A stretch of 64,000 bases of DNA from Membranipora membranacea (taxonomy: Eukaryota > Bryozoa > Gymnolaemata > Cheilostomatida > Membraniporidae). The notes beneath the pieces are model-generated. The model did not search any database. It saw only the letters and a list, made by a program, of their open reading frames with translations, and had not been told where the DNA came from. Made by a program: the position numbers and the translations under genes. The stretch covers positions 21,550,283 to 21,614,282 of the forward strand of contig OU612066.1 of assembly GCA_914767715.1 (NCBI GenBank). The letters are read 5' to 3'. Positions 1 through 9,679 of this stretch are shown piece after piece. Each line of letters begins with the position of its first letter. Position 1 is the first letter of the stretch.

Positions 1-469
1 CCTGTCAAAGGATAAACGTGAATCAATTAGGACACCAAGGTACTTAACACATGTAACTTGTGATAGGTTACTGTTATTGAATTTTAAGGTTGGAGGTGTA
101 GTGGTACGATTTCGAGTGATTCTGATGTGTGCACACTTCAACACATTGAAACACATCTGCCAATTGTGAGCCCACTCCGACAAGTTATTCAGATCTTCCT
201 GTAGTTGAAACTCATCCAATAAGGTTTGCACCTGTTTGTAGATAAGATAATCATCAGCAAATAAGCGAAGATTACATGAGTTTATACATGACGGCATATC
301 GATTATGAATATTAAAAACAATAAGGGACCTAGCACCAATGAACTAAACTAGGTTTAGTTCATTGCTAGCACACTACCCTGTGGCACTCCAGAGGTGAGG
401 TTTCTAGGAGAAGACTTAGACCCATTTACTGTCACTGACAGAGGCCTGTTGGATAACCAGTTTTCACTC
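1..469 (-). pseudogene. Non-LTR retrotransposon reverse transcriptase fragment
   Basis: Read on the minus strand, this is the palm part of a LINE-type reverse transcriptase (Jockey/CR1-like style). It enters at WLSNRPLSVTVNG, then GVPQGSVL, then LGPLLFLIFI, the catalytic LFADDYLIY block (FADD at about 250-261), and near the window edge the KYLGVLIDSRLSF block. These are the usual motifs of the family in the usual order. The reading frame is broken by a 36-bp insertion with stop codons at 337-372. No RT motif is seen upstream of about 469, so this is either a 5'-truncated copy or one that diverges there. The 3' part lies outside the window. The family is secure; the clade is only a guess. Confidence 0.85.
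330..372. repeat. 29-bp palindrome between 7-bp direct repeats, inserted in the RT frame
   Basis: Positions 337-365 form an inverted repeat with 13-bp arms (CAATGAACTAAAC and its complement) around 3 bp. It is flanked by CTAGCAC at 330-336 and 366-372. Removing one CTAGCAC and the palindrome restores the conserved QGSVLGPLL motif of the reverse transcriptase, so this is an insertion of 36 bp. It resembles a DNA-transposon excision footprint (duplicated target plus the two terminal repeat stubs). Confidence 0.85.
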
Positions 470-819
470 CCCTAATATTTGGAATACTCTGTACGTGCTG
501 TAGCGTGGGCATCTAGGGAGCATGCCAGGCCTGCAGGGGGCCTGAGTTGTGACAGTAAGTAGATGTACAGTAATGAGTAAGAGAAGCAAATCTCTGAACT
601 GACAAACTTACTACCGTAAGGTCGCGTATTTTAACCACGCGGCTTGTTAGTGAACAGGCCTGGACAAACTTACTAACTAAACTTTTACTACTTTTCATTT
701 CCATCATTCATCATCATCTATTATTTTGATTTACCAAACCATTGATTGAAAATACTCTGGGAAAACATACAGTAAGTTAGAATTTCATTGGACTTGGCCT
801 TTAATACCATTTGCATTCA
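470..819. other. No gene seen
   Basis: This AT-rich stretch lies between the retrotransposon fragment and the duplicated C18orf63 gene end. Short open frames here have no splice context and no recognisable motifs. Confidence 0.5.
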
Positions 820-1265
820 GGCTGTTCTCATTCTGCTGGTGAGCCGGCTGCTGCTTGATAATCGAAGCGTAGGGCAATTGGATCATATTTGATCCGAATG
901 GATTGTTCGCTTAATGGTATTTCAGGTCACCAAGCTCCTATCCTAGTCTCTGCTGTGAATCTTTCTCTTGTTGAGATGACGACTTCCATATATCAGCCTG
1001 GTGTAATGGCTAATGCAGCATCGCTGCCTGTCAGTATACTTAAAACTCCCAAAGCTGTCGGTGTCAAAAGAGATAGCTCATGTCTCCCAACATCAACACA
1101 GGTAGATGTTAGTCTGATGCCTACGTGTTTGTTTGAATCATGTAGGTTTAATAAGGATAAGGATTGTCCAATATATCTGTCTTTTAGTTGCACTTTAACG
1201 CAATATTTGTAAATTCAGCGGAGAAGGTTAAAAGGGTTTGAATGATCAGGGTGTGTTGGTTGATC
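820..1265 (+). pseudogene. Fragment of the 3' end of a C18orf63-like gene
   Basis: This segment is a diverged copy of the 3' part of the C18orf63-like gene at 23.2-29.2 kb. The exon at about 1019-1101 encodes SLPVSILKTPKAVGVKRD, matching the exon at 27509-27591, and is followed by a GT donor. The counterpart of the last exon is near 1217, where the copy reads a stop after a few codons (GGTTTGAATGA) instead of continuing. The roughly 1.4 kb of intron and two exons that separate these parts in the complete gene are missing. No 5' exons are present in the window, so this is a duplication remnant and unlikely to be expressed as protein. Confidence 0.75.
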
Positions 1266-1399
1266 TTCTCATCTAATGATTGTTATCCACCTTTGGTGAA
1301 TGTAGTGGAGGTGTTGGTGATCATGTCTATATCTATCCAAGTTTGATCAGGGAGTATGGAATATACCCTCTCCAGTTTATCTAATCAGGTTACAAGACA

Positions 1400-2660
1400 C
1401 TAAAGTAATATATTTCTGGATTGTGAACAGACAGTTCTCATTTATACATATTTTCGCTGACTTTAACAAAAACTAATATATATATAGCCGATTTTGGAGA
1501 TTATACCCTGTTTTTTTACGTCATTTTTAATCCTGTTGGCGTCCTGTTAGTTCCCAAAATGCCCTAATTTCATCTATTCTAGGTATAATTTCAACCCCGA
1601 ATCACCCCAAAAATAAAGCATTATTGCAAACTTAGGCTAGTCAGCTGACTAGAAAACTATTTGATACTGCAATCAGTTCGAGACAAGCTTGCTTGTTGCC
1701 AAATACCCAACTTATGTGATTGTGTATGCATATCATACCCTAGATATTGTCCAGCTTCCTCATGTAATGATGGGTACAATACAATATGAAACGAACTATG
1801 CCATACATGTAGTTCTTATCCACAACAATAAAGTTTAGTACACAAGTACTCTGAATTAGTCATTTGTTATGATTGAGAAACCCTCTATTTTTCAGAAAAC
1901 AGAAGCAAAAGGATATGTCTATTTTAACATGCGAGTCCTCTGTGTTACATGCAGTGATTTTAACAGCAGCAGCAGCACAGATTCATCATGACGACTAACT
2001 CAAGATGAAAAGAAAAGGTGTTTCGGCTCGTCGCGGAATCATTTCTAATCTTGGATTATACGACAGCTCCAGTATGGATTATTCATCTAGATACTACAGT
2101 TATACTACTGATTATAGGAGATTATGAATAGCAGATGTACTTAGAAATCATGAACTCTATATGACTCGTCTCCCAAAGATATGAAACAAAATTCAGGACA
2201 TTATTGATGTATAAGATCAGTCCGAAATTATTTCTACTCATGGATTATGTGGCTGCTCCTAGATGGATAATTCTCCAAGATATTTCAGCTTTATTGGAAT
2301 AACAAGAGATAACAATCCACTCAGACCTCTATGTCAGTACACCCGCACAGCTATGGTGAGCTTCGGCTTTAACCCCTTACACTTTCAATACAAGATAGGT
2401 TATTTGACTCTCCATAATTTTTATACTGGAACAGTAAAACACATGCAAAAAAGACTGAAGCTGCAAAATGCAAATAACAGGGTACGCATCCTAACCAATA
2501 ATGCATTGAAATATTGGAAACAAAATTGTTATCAACACAGCATGAAGATAATGGAATGACGCAATGAATATTCCATAAGAAAACTACACCAAAACTGGAC
2601 CATGAGCATAAAATAGCCTGTGAGCCAGTATGAGTGTAAACATCAATATATATATAGGGA
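1400..2660. repeat. Duplicated module flank, copy A
   Basis: This segment is homologous to 29330-30440 and 51645-52916. Shared landmarks are the 'attgcaaacttagg' and 'gtcagctgactag' stretches near 1625-1650 and two related units about 186 bp apart (about 2036 and 2222), each built around 'GGATTA...GCTCC...ATGGAT'. The first unit reads SSSMDYSSRYYSY on the plus strand. It may hold the 3' untranslated region of the minus-strand gene and an unrecognised plus-strand exon. Confidence 0.6.
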
Positions 2661-2664
2661 GACA

Positions 2665-5510
2665 CTATGAGATAATCCTGCGTAGAGTGTTTGTCACAAA
2701 ACTCTTGACAAACTTAAAAGATTTGGTAGTTCGTCATTTCATACCACGCTGAGCTCTGCGTGTAGCCGATAACTTGGTACTAGCCTGAGAGCGTTTCTCA
2801 CAGAGTCCTAATTTATCACTAGATGTATCGCACGGAATTTGAGAGCTTTCATGCTGCACACATGTAGCCGGTTCAGGTTTTATTTCCTCATCGTTTTCGC
2901 ATATCACATCTACTGAATCTGAAATCAGGTAAAATTTGTGTTTATGTTTGCCCTCCATACCAGCTAATATATTCGTTTATCGATTTCACTACCTCAGGTT
3001 CAAAGATTGACAGTCCCAATCTAGTGGTCATTGTTTCAGAGTTCATGATTAAAGCTTGTCAATTTGGACACATAAATTTTTGTTATCCCTCTTCCATCTG
3101 ACAGAAAATATCAAATCTAATGGAATGTGTGAAAGTTTCTCACTTACCCAGAAGGACTGCAAGGGTATTATTCTGTTGTTCGTGTATTTTACTCTCCGAC
3201 CCATCTTCAAAATATACCATTTCAGCTCTGTAAAATAGAAGTTTACTAGTTAAAAATCACTGTGTTCATTTATTGTGGGGGGGGGGGGGAGGACAGCTAA
3301 TAATACTGATGTTTCCCCCTTTTCAGATTTTCAACGTATATATTGTTCACAGGCATTAGTAGTTGGGTGGTAGCTTCATATAGGCATTAAGATGCAAATG
3401 GGGATAAATGATATTACTGTTCACTGCTGATCCTTTTGTGTGGTCAGCTCTACAGATCATAAGAAAATTACAAAAATTGGATTCTCTCATGAAATAACCC
3501 AATGGTAACATAGTTATGAGTGTCATCCATAACATTGCATTGTGGGATACTTTTCAATATCGACAATTGACTATATATACAAGATGTATTACAAAATATT
3601 CCTTGAAACTCACATGACATGGTCATTTGAGATGGTCTGATAGAATAGTGTTGAGAGTGATGTGTCTAGTTTTTCTAGCTGTGTCAGTTCATTGGTGAAT
3701 TCAAGGAGACTAAGATTCAATGGTGTTTCTAATTCATCTTCAGAATACTCAAAGCTGTCTTCATACAGAGATGACCTATTTGTCAAATCATTCTCGAAGC
3801 CCAGCCAAAAGGATGTATCAAATATCCGAGGACTAGAAAATAACACAAAAATAACACTATTATTATACAGTGAACAAGAGCAGTCAATTTGTATGGTTCT
3901 CACAATCGCCAAATTGGTTGTCGATCAGTTTCCAGTTTGGGGCATATTTCCATACATGTTTTTTTGCTATTTGGAAAAATTTGTTTTGAGTTTGTGTTCA
4001 GAGAGATAAGCCTATCAGTGACAGCCAATTTACACCACGTGTCGGACGCTTAACCAGTTCACAACATAGGCTACTACCATTAATTGTATGTTATAAAGAA
4101 GACTTCAAACACATGAATAAATATATACGCGTTAATACTAGAACACTATAAAATACTCACATTACAGGATGTGCCATAGTTTGATAAGTCGGAATTCACA
4201 ATGACGAGACATGATTATCTATCTTGAGAGAATCGTCTACTAGCTGATTGAGGCTGTCGGTGAGCTGTGTAATAAATAATGTGTCTGTTGTGCACTCTTC
4301 ATCGCATGAGAAGGGAAACTCAGTGCCCAAGATGTCTGTGAGATCTGAGAATGTAAGAACTAATATGCTACTAAAGGTAATATTTCACTATCGATACCCC
4401 ATTTTATGTGAGAGCACCTCAATAAAAATTAGCAAGATATCTAAATCTCTTGTCATGTCGTATGGTTCGTTATCTGTCGATCAGGTCGAGTTTCCTATGC
4501 AATCGCTCAATGAAGCTAGACATCTAGCATTGTTCTATTTTGCAATCGTTGTATGGTTCATATGATTCGATCTGATTCCATCATTGCAATCATGAAATGC
4601 TTCAGCATAGCAAAACTATTAACAAAGGCATAGGATAAATAATTCCAAATAACAATTAAGTCCCTCAGATTAGGATAATTACCATCAGAGAATTCACACA
4701 ACTGATCTTCATCCCGGACGCTTCCCTCCTCAGACTCGTATCCACCATCTGACTCTGTAAATTAAATGTGTTATGATAAGTTTCTAAGAGGAGTAGTTAT
4801 CATATATGGTTGAACTTTTGAGTGCGATAAACCTGGTCTCTTTTTCTATAGCTGACTACAGGAATTTCCTTTACTTACAAGTTTTAATTCTGTCAAACTC
4901 AGCAGCTTCAATGCTTCATAATAATCATCATAATGTGTAACAAGATCGACAAATTTCAGGTTCCCCTAATTGACACTCACCATTCTGGCTTTTGCATGAA
5001 AATACATCCTCTAAATCTCTCAAATCCGGCTGCTGGCCCTTGTGATCATCATCGATATCACTCCACAACCTAAGGCTAACTACCTCACAACTACTACAAC
5101 TGAAATGCATGATATGTGATTTAACTCTCCCTCATAGAGTGACCTAGTAATACCACTACTACTTACTCATTGTGCCTTTGCGCTCCCAGAAGGCAGCGAT
5201 TGCATCATCTTTAATAGCGTAACGCTGCTGATGACACATCATCTTTAGTAAAAACATAATGGACTTTTTTAGAGTTCACAGTCATTGCATTATCATTTTC
5301 TAATATCAATTGATGAAGTGAAGAACCCTAACCCCTAACAAATTAAGGCCAAATTCCAAATATGATAAGTTGATTACCATTGGAAAAGAGTTTAAAACTT
5401 ACCTACTATCGATTTAATAACAGCAGTAATGAGAATGATGACTTAACTTACATAGCAGTTCTGTACATTTCTTATTGTTGATAATATTGGTTATAGGAAG
5501 ACATGTTCAT
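2665..5510 (-). pseudogene. Broken copy A of the unrecognised three-copy acidic/basic protein gene
   Basis: Seven exons can be aligned one-to-one with the intact copies at 30.4 and 52.9 kb: 5510-5452, 5093-4981, 4754-4683, 4344-4161, 3832-3614, 3227-3148 and 2918-2665. All keep GT-AG borders and the phase series 2,1,1,2,2,1. Three in-frame stops break it: TAA replacing CAA in exon 1 (5472-5474), TGA in exon 4 (4196-4198), and TGA in exon 7 (2734-2736), before the basic tail. Conserved blocks remain, for example LWSDIDDD in exon 2 and ETPLNLSLLEFTNEL in exon 5. I do not recognise the family. It is a decayed paralogue, though translation from an internal ATG cannot be excluded. Confidence 0.8.
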
Positions 5511-7220
5511 GTAGATAACACTTGATTTCTATAGAATTTTACAGAGAATCACAGAAACACAGCTTGTTCGGTCGGTTGCTTATTTCTGATTGTTGTGCTC
5601 AACCTTCAGTCATCATTGTGTTTAAAGTTGTGTCATGGCGCATCTCATTCAATTGTTGGCGGTTATTACTCTAGGTCACTCGATTTCGATAAGGAGTTGT
5701 CCTCTCATTATTAGATTATGTGATTGATAATTATTATGATAAATATAGGATGATATTACTTCATATTCAAAAATTAAAAAAGAAATTATGTAGCTTATTT
5801 CTATGATGTGAATATGACGTCCAGGATGATATTGACTGTCAGATAAAATTGTGTTTATATTATTATGTTTACGTCCCTTCACGAAATTCTTTAGATTCTC
5901 CAAACTGATTACTCGGTGTTCTATATGAATATAAATACCATGAATGAACTTTTTCATGAAACTTCCATTCCATATTATTCTGGCATCACTACATGCTGGT
6001 GTCAACTAATGCTGGTTTATAATTTAGATTTCATAAGATTTTTTTTCTTCCATGTTGTAAGATAACTATCCTTGTCTGTGCTGAGTCGCAGCATAAAACA
6101 TGGCTATTGCAGACTGCAACCTTACATCACGATATCAGACAGTTTTATCTATTTAATGGGTATACGTTGGTCACATCAGTTTCATGTTACAAGGGATCTT
6201 TTATTTTCAGAATAACTGAAATGTGACTAACTGCCGTACAGTGATATTCAGAACTAGAAGGATATACACACTGTGGTATTATTAACGTAGAAGGGCCATG
6301 GAGTAGCTAATGCATATCAGTGGATAGATATATACACCTCATCTGATACGTGAAGGTAACCGTAACTGGAAAAGGTGAGTTTACATAATTATTCCTTTCT
6401 TTTCCTTGAAGACCGGGTAGAAGTAAGAGTGTCCTCAGCATATGAAGTTCTGTCTGGGATCTAAAGGTTGCTTGTTATGATCTTGGGAGATGTAGAAAGT
6501 TTAGTTTCAAAGATTTGGATTTAAGGCTTAATAGAACCAATTGTATTCATCAGCACGATAACAATTCACATTCATTGTTTTTGGCAGTCATTACCCCTAA
6601 CAAAGCTGAAAAGTTTGCAATTTTTGTGTAAAGCTGCTTCTTCTCCTGCCTCTTGCAGCAATAACTGCAGCAATCACTACTACAAGAAGGTTTGCTTGAA
6701 AAAGCACACACTGGTCATCGTAATTTAAGTTTTCCATGTTTGTTTGTAAACAAGAGGATTTGTAAACAAAGGACTGGGAAATCCCAGTCATATCGGTCAT
6801 CGGCGTTTTCGCACTCGGTCATGTGTGAACAGGTCTTTTGTGACCGATACTTAGCCTAACCGATTTCACAGTAATATCGGCCTCGTGCTATCGCCCAGTG
6901 TAAAAGCAGCTTGACAATTAATCGAAATAAGAAAATTTGCCTCTCATCACTACCCCAAATATATCACAGTCAACCCAGTGACACCTATTCCAATTATTCA
7001 CATTCGATATTTGAGCACCTGGCAATTTATATCCTAGCTGATTGCTATTATCTATCGCCACTGATGTGAATAAATTCCTTTTAGTCCATTTCATCGTATG
7101 TTATTGATCAATAGTAAACAATTGACGCTTACAGGTTAACTTCTATCAATCAATAACATATAAACTGTTTTGTTTAGCTTATTTGTCAGACTATTAAGAT
7201 CAGGCAGTTAATTTATTACA
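5511..7220. promoter_or_regulatory. Divergent intergenic region, module A
   Basis: This lies between the first exon of the minus-strand gene and the plus-strand leader exon at 7221. Long blocks are shared with 33515-35830 and 55743-57050 (for example the 'ttcttccatgttgtaagataactatcc' area near 6045), so it was duplicated with both genes and probably holds both promoters. No TATA box stands out. Open frames here are not conserved as protein. Confidence 0.5.
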
Positions 7221-7328
7221 CAGCAGTCTGCAGTCACAGCTTGAACAAGGAAGTTATTAACAAGCAGTGGAGATTTAGATAGAGCAACACACTGTGAATT
7301 TACAGGACATAACCATTGAGAATATCAG
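7221..7328 (+). other. Non-coding leader exon of TRIM-like gene, copy A
   Basis: This is one of six near-identical segments (others end at 35942, 41088, 41832, 42502 and 58963) that start around CAGCAGTCTGCAG and end in ATATCAG|GTCAGTAG, a good splice donor. The position upstream of each TRIM-like gene, the lack of conserved coding frame and the fixed donor suggest a 5' untranslated exon. The start is approximate, because no transcript data are available. Confidence 0.6.
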
Positions 7329-7797
7329 GTCAGTAGTATGTACAATCAAGTAGTTGGCGACTCTCCCTAACTCCTTGGTGCAATTTGTCAAGTTTTTTTA
7401 TCACTGCTTACTCTGGTTAGGCTATTGTCAACCAATTGTGATACCATTTATCCAAAAGATTGATATGTTAAACTTGAGTTCTGCCTCCTAGTCATGATCA
7501 CATTGGCCCCTTACACTAATATTCAGTGTTTGGGAACAAGAAAGTGCGATAGAAAAGAGTCCTCCTATATTTCCTCTCATTCTCAGATTCAGTCAAATTC
7601 TAACTGAGGCTACGCTCTATAAACATTGATTGCGATTTGAGACTGATTGGAAGGTAATGTGCTCAACGAATCTTTTTGAGCAAGCACTCAAGCTCTCCTT
7701 CAGAATGCAGTTTTGATAATGGCTTGATCTTCTAGATCTAGGGATTGTTGTTGGCAAAACAATATAGATCTGTTACTCCTGTTTAAGGTCATTTATC
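7329..7797. other. Intron sequence, nothing recognised
   Basis: This is first-intron sequence following the leader donor, partly similar to the segments after the other leader exons. No gene is seen. Confidence 0.5.
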
Positions 7798-8418
7798 GCT
7801 ATACGGCTGGCATCAATATTTCTACAAACATCATATTTTAACATCATGGGGATACATTTTCGCCTGTGGCGACGGCCTTGGTTAGTCCATATGAATTGGT
7901 TCATCTGGATCAAATCTAAAATTGTTTACGATTTTATGTTTACAAGAAATGCTCTAGGTTTTTATTGATTTATTTGCTATCAAAAACATGAAATGTTGCG
8001 AGAAAAGGATGCATATACTTTGTCAATAAAGGAGCTTGTTGCTAGAGTATGGAAATTGCATTTGAGGGCATCGCTCTAGAAAATTGTGTATGATGTGATA
8101 CTCATCAGCAAAACAGCACAATAATATTGAGGTCGCCTACGTCAAGCCTTGGGAACATTAAAAACTTTCCTTAGTAATTTCTTGTCTATGGTACATGCAA
8201 CATTTTTTTAATAACATATATTCTTTGACTTGCTTTGCCAGCTATTCTTTGCACATAATCTTCAAATCTCAGGGGTTTCACCCGACAATATTTCGGTGCC
8301 ATCTCAGGCGTACCCTCAGCTGTTTATGCTCAGGGCGCTTTACACCTTTAAAATACCACTATGTGACATGCTAACATTAAAACTCAAGTTTCGAATCCTC
8401 CCAGGTTGAGAGCCCGGG
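7798..8418. mobile_element. Truncated copy of the 38606-39965 DNA element
   Basis: This matches the right part of the element at 38.6-40.0 kb: 'cctgtggcgacggccttggttag', the 'cacccgacaatatttcggt' block and the right end GGTTGAGAGCCC. The left terminal repeat is absent, and the last bases of the right end differ (CCCGG for CCCTG). It sits in the intron of TRIM-like copy A. Confidence 0.7.
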
Positions 8419-8750
8419 TTTCGATGGTACAGATTTACTGCAGTACCAATCCTAGAGGTCTAGGCTGAGTGTAAAAATGGTTGTCACGGTTAGGTCGATG
8501 TAATTTGCAGACCAATGTAGCATTTGTCTCCCCAAGCGAAGTGCTTGTTTTTGGAATGCTTTACATCCAGACACCAAGTAATCAAATAAGACATGAGCAT
8601 CCTTATTTAATTCCTGTGAACCAGTATCACATCAAAGAAATTTGAAATAGGCAAATACGTGGCCATTGATGGAATAAATACGCAACACAACAAGTGGTGG
8701 TCAGGAAATGATACATATGTTAAATTATGAATTAATAATTCTTGCTAGGT
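8419..8750. other. Intron sequence, nothing recognised
   Basis: This lies between two mobile elements. No open frame or RNA motif can be supported. Confidence 0.45.
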
Positions 8751-9009
8751 ATCTAAATACCAAATGCTTCTCGGCCTATTGGCTAAGATCAAAGTGTCAC
8801 TGCCAATGACTGATTAGTGCCAGTTCAGTTTTGGCAGCTTGCTGCACACTTATGATAAGGAGGTCATCTATGGCCTCACCTCTAGGATGCATTCTAGTTT
8901 TCTAGAATGTATCACATTCTCAGTATGAGGATTAGGGCACATTGCATCCCTCTTTAGGGGCAGCCCGATCTTCTGTTTCTTAGCAAACAGCATCTAAATA
9001 CCAAATGCT
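8751..9009 (+). mobile_element. Retroposed chimera with U2 snRNA 5' end (SINE-like)
   Basis: From 8766 the sequence follows the start of U2 snRNA for about 30 nt (GCTTCTCGGCC-ATTGGCTAAGATCAA, with one substitution and one extra A). It then leaves U2 and forms a series of short hairpins, such as CATTCTAG/CTAGAATG near 8890-8911 and GAGGTCA/TGGCCTC near 8861-8880. The whole unit is bounded by an exact 18-bp repeat, ATCTAAATACCAAATGCT, at 8751-8768 and 8992-9009, as expected for a LINE-mediated target duplication. There is no long A-tail. The U2 part holds the stem I region but not the branch-point recognition sequence, so it cannot be a working U2. It is either a template-switch chimera or a member of a U2-headed SINE family. 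Confidence 0.75.
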
Positions 9010-9679
9010 AAATGCTCTTAGCAAGGCAGAAGCACTCTGCAGACCCCACTCAGCCAGTAGCGCTTACTCCCTCTCACACAGGCCTTCTGGGTAATTTTAG
9101 AAGATAAATAAATATATCAAATAAATTAACTATATAATCATAATATCGAAATTGGATAGAGATAGTTAATAATATCCCTGATATATCCTTCCCTGAGAAG
9201 GATATAAAACCTCTATTTAACTTCTTGAAGAGGTTGCTAAAAATCCCTTTTTGGCAACCTCTTCCACCAGTCCATGTGGCATACTATTGGCAACAGTGTT
9301 CAGCCTCTTCCGGTAACCTCTTTCCAACTCAGTTTACAAAACTATTTGCCCGCTGGGTTAATTTGGACATACATATTAATGACCTTCAAAGCTTACACCT
9401 TACCCTTTACACAGCACAAATCTGGCTACCGTTTTCACTTAAAAACAAATTGGAATCTCTTTACTGAAAAAGAAGGTCAAATGAAAATGTTGGGATTCAG
9501 TTTGCAGCTCAGCACTGAACTACCGAAGGACGATGGGTATGGTAGTAGTTTATCCCGTCTGTTGTCCTCAATTTCACAGTCCTGACTTTCCTAGACTCTG
9601 TGGGTTTCCCATAAGTCTTCACCAATCACATTGATGCTCCAAACCAAAACCATTTAATTCAATTTCTATACTCCCCCAG
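9010..9679. other. Intron sequence with two hairpins
   Basis: Two perfect hairpins follow each other: 9182-9106-type arms at 9182-9191/9197-9206 (10 bp, 5-nt loop) and 9227-9237/9254-9264 (11 bp, 16-nt loop). Two overlapping open frames (9225-9585) have no splice or homology support. The 3' end is the acceptor of TRIM-like exon 4 at 9678-9679. Confidence 0.45.

Noticed and set aside
889-1212. 107-codon plus-strand open frame
   Set aside because: Only about 27 codons match the C18orf63-like exon; the rest is intron read through, so it is listed as a pseudogene fragment.
3278-3291. Poly-G run
   Set aside because: A simple homopolymer in an intron with no further structure; also a likely place for sequencing error.
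8751-9009. Functional U2 snRNA gene
   Set aside because: Only the first 30 or so nucleotides match and the branch-point recognition region is absent.
9225-9585. Overlapping open frames before TRIM-like exon 4 of copy A, considered as missing RING or B-box exons
   Set aside because: They show no Cys/His pattern and no similarity to exons 1-3 of copies B and C.
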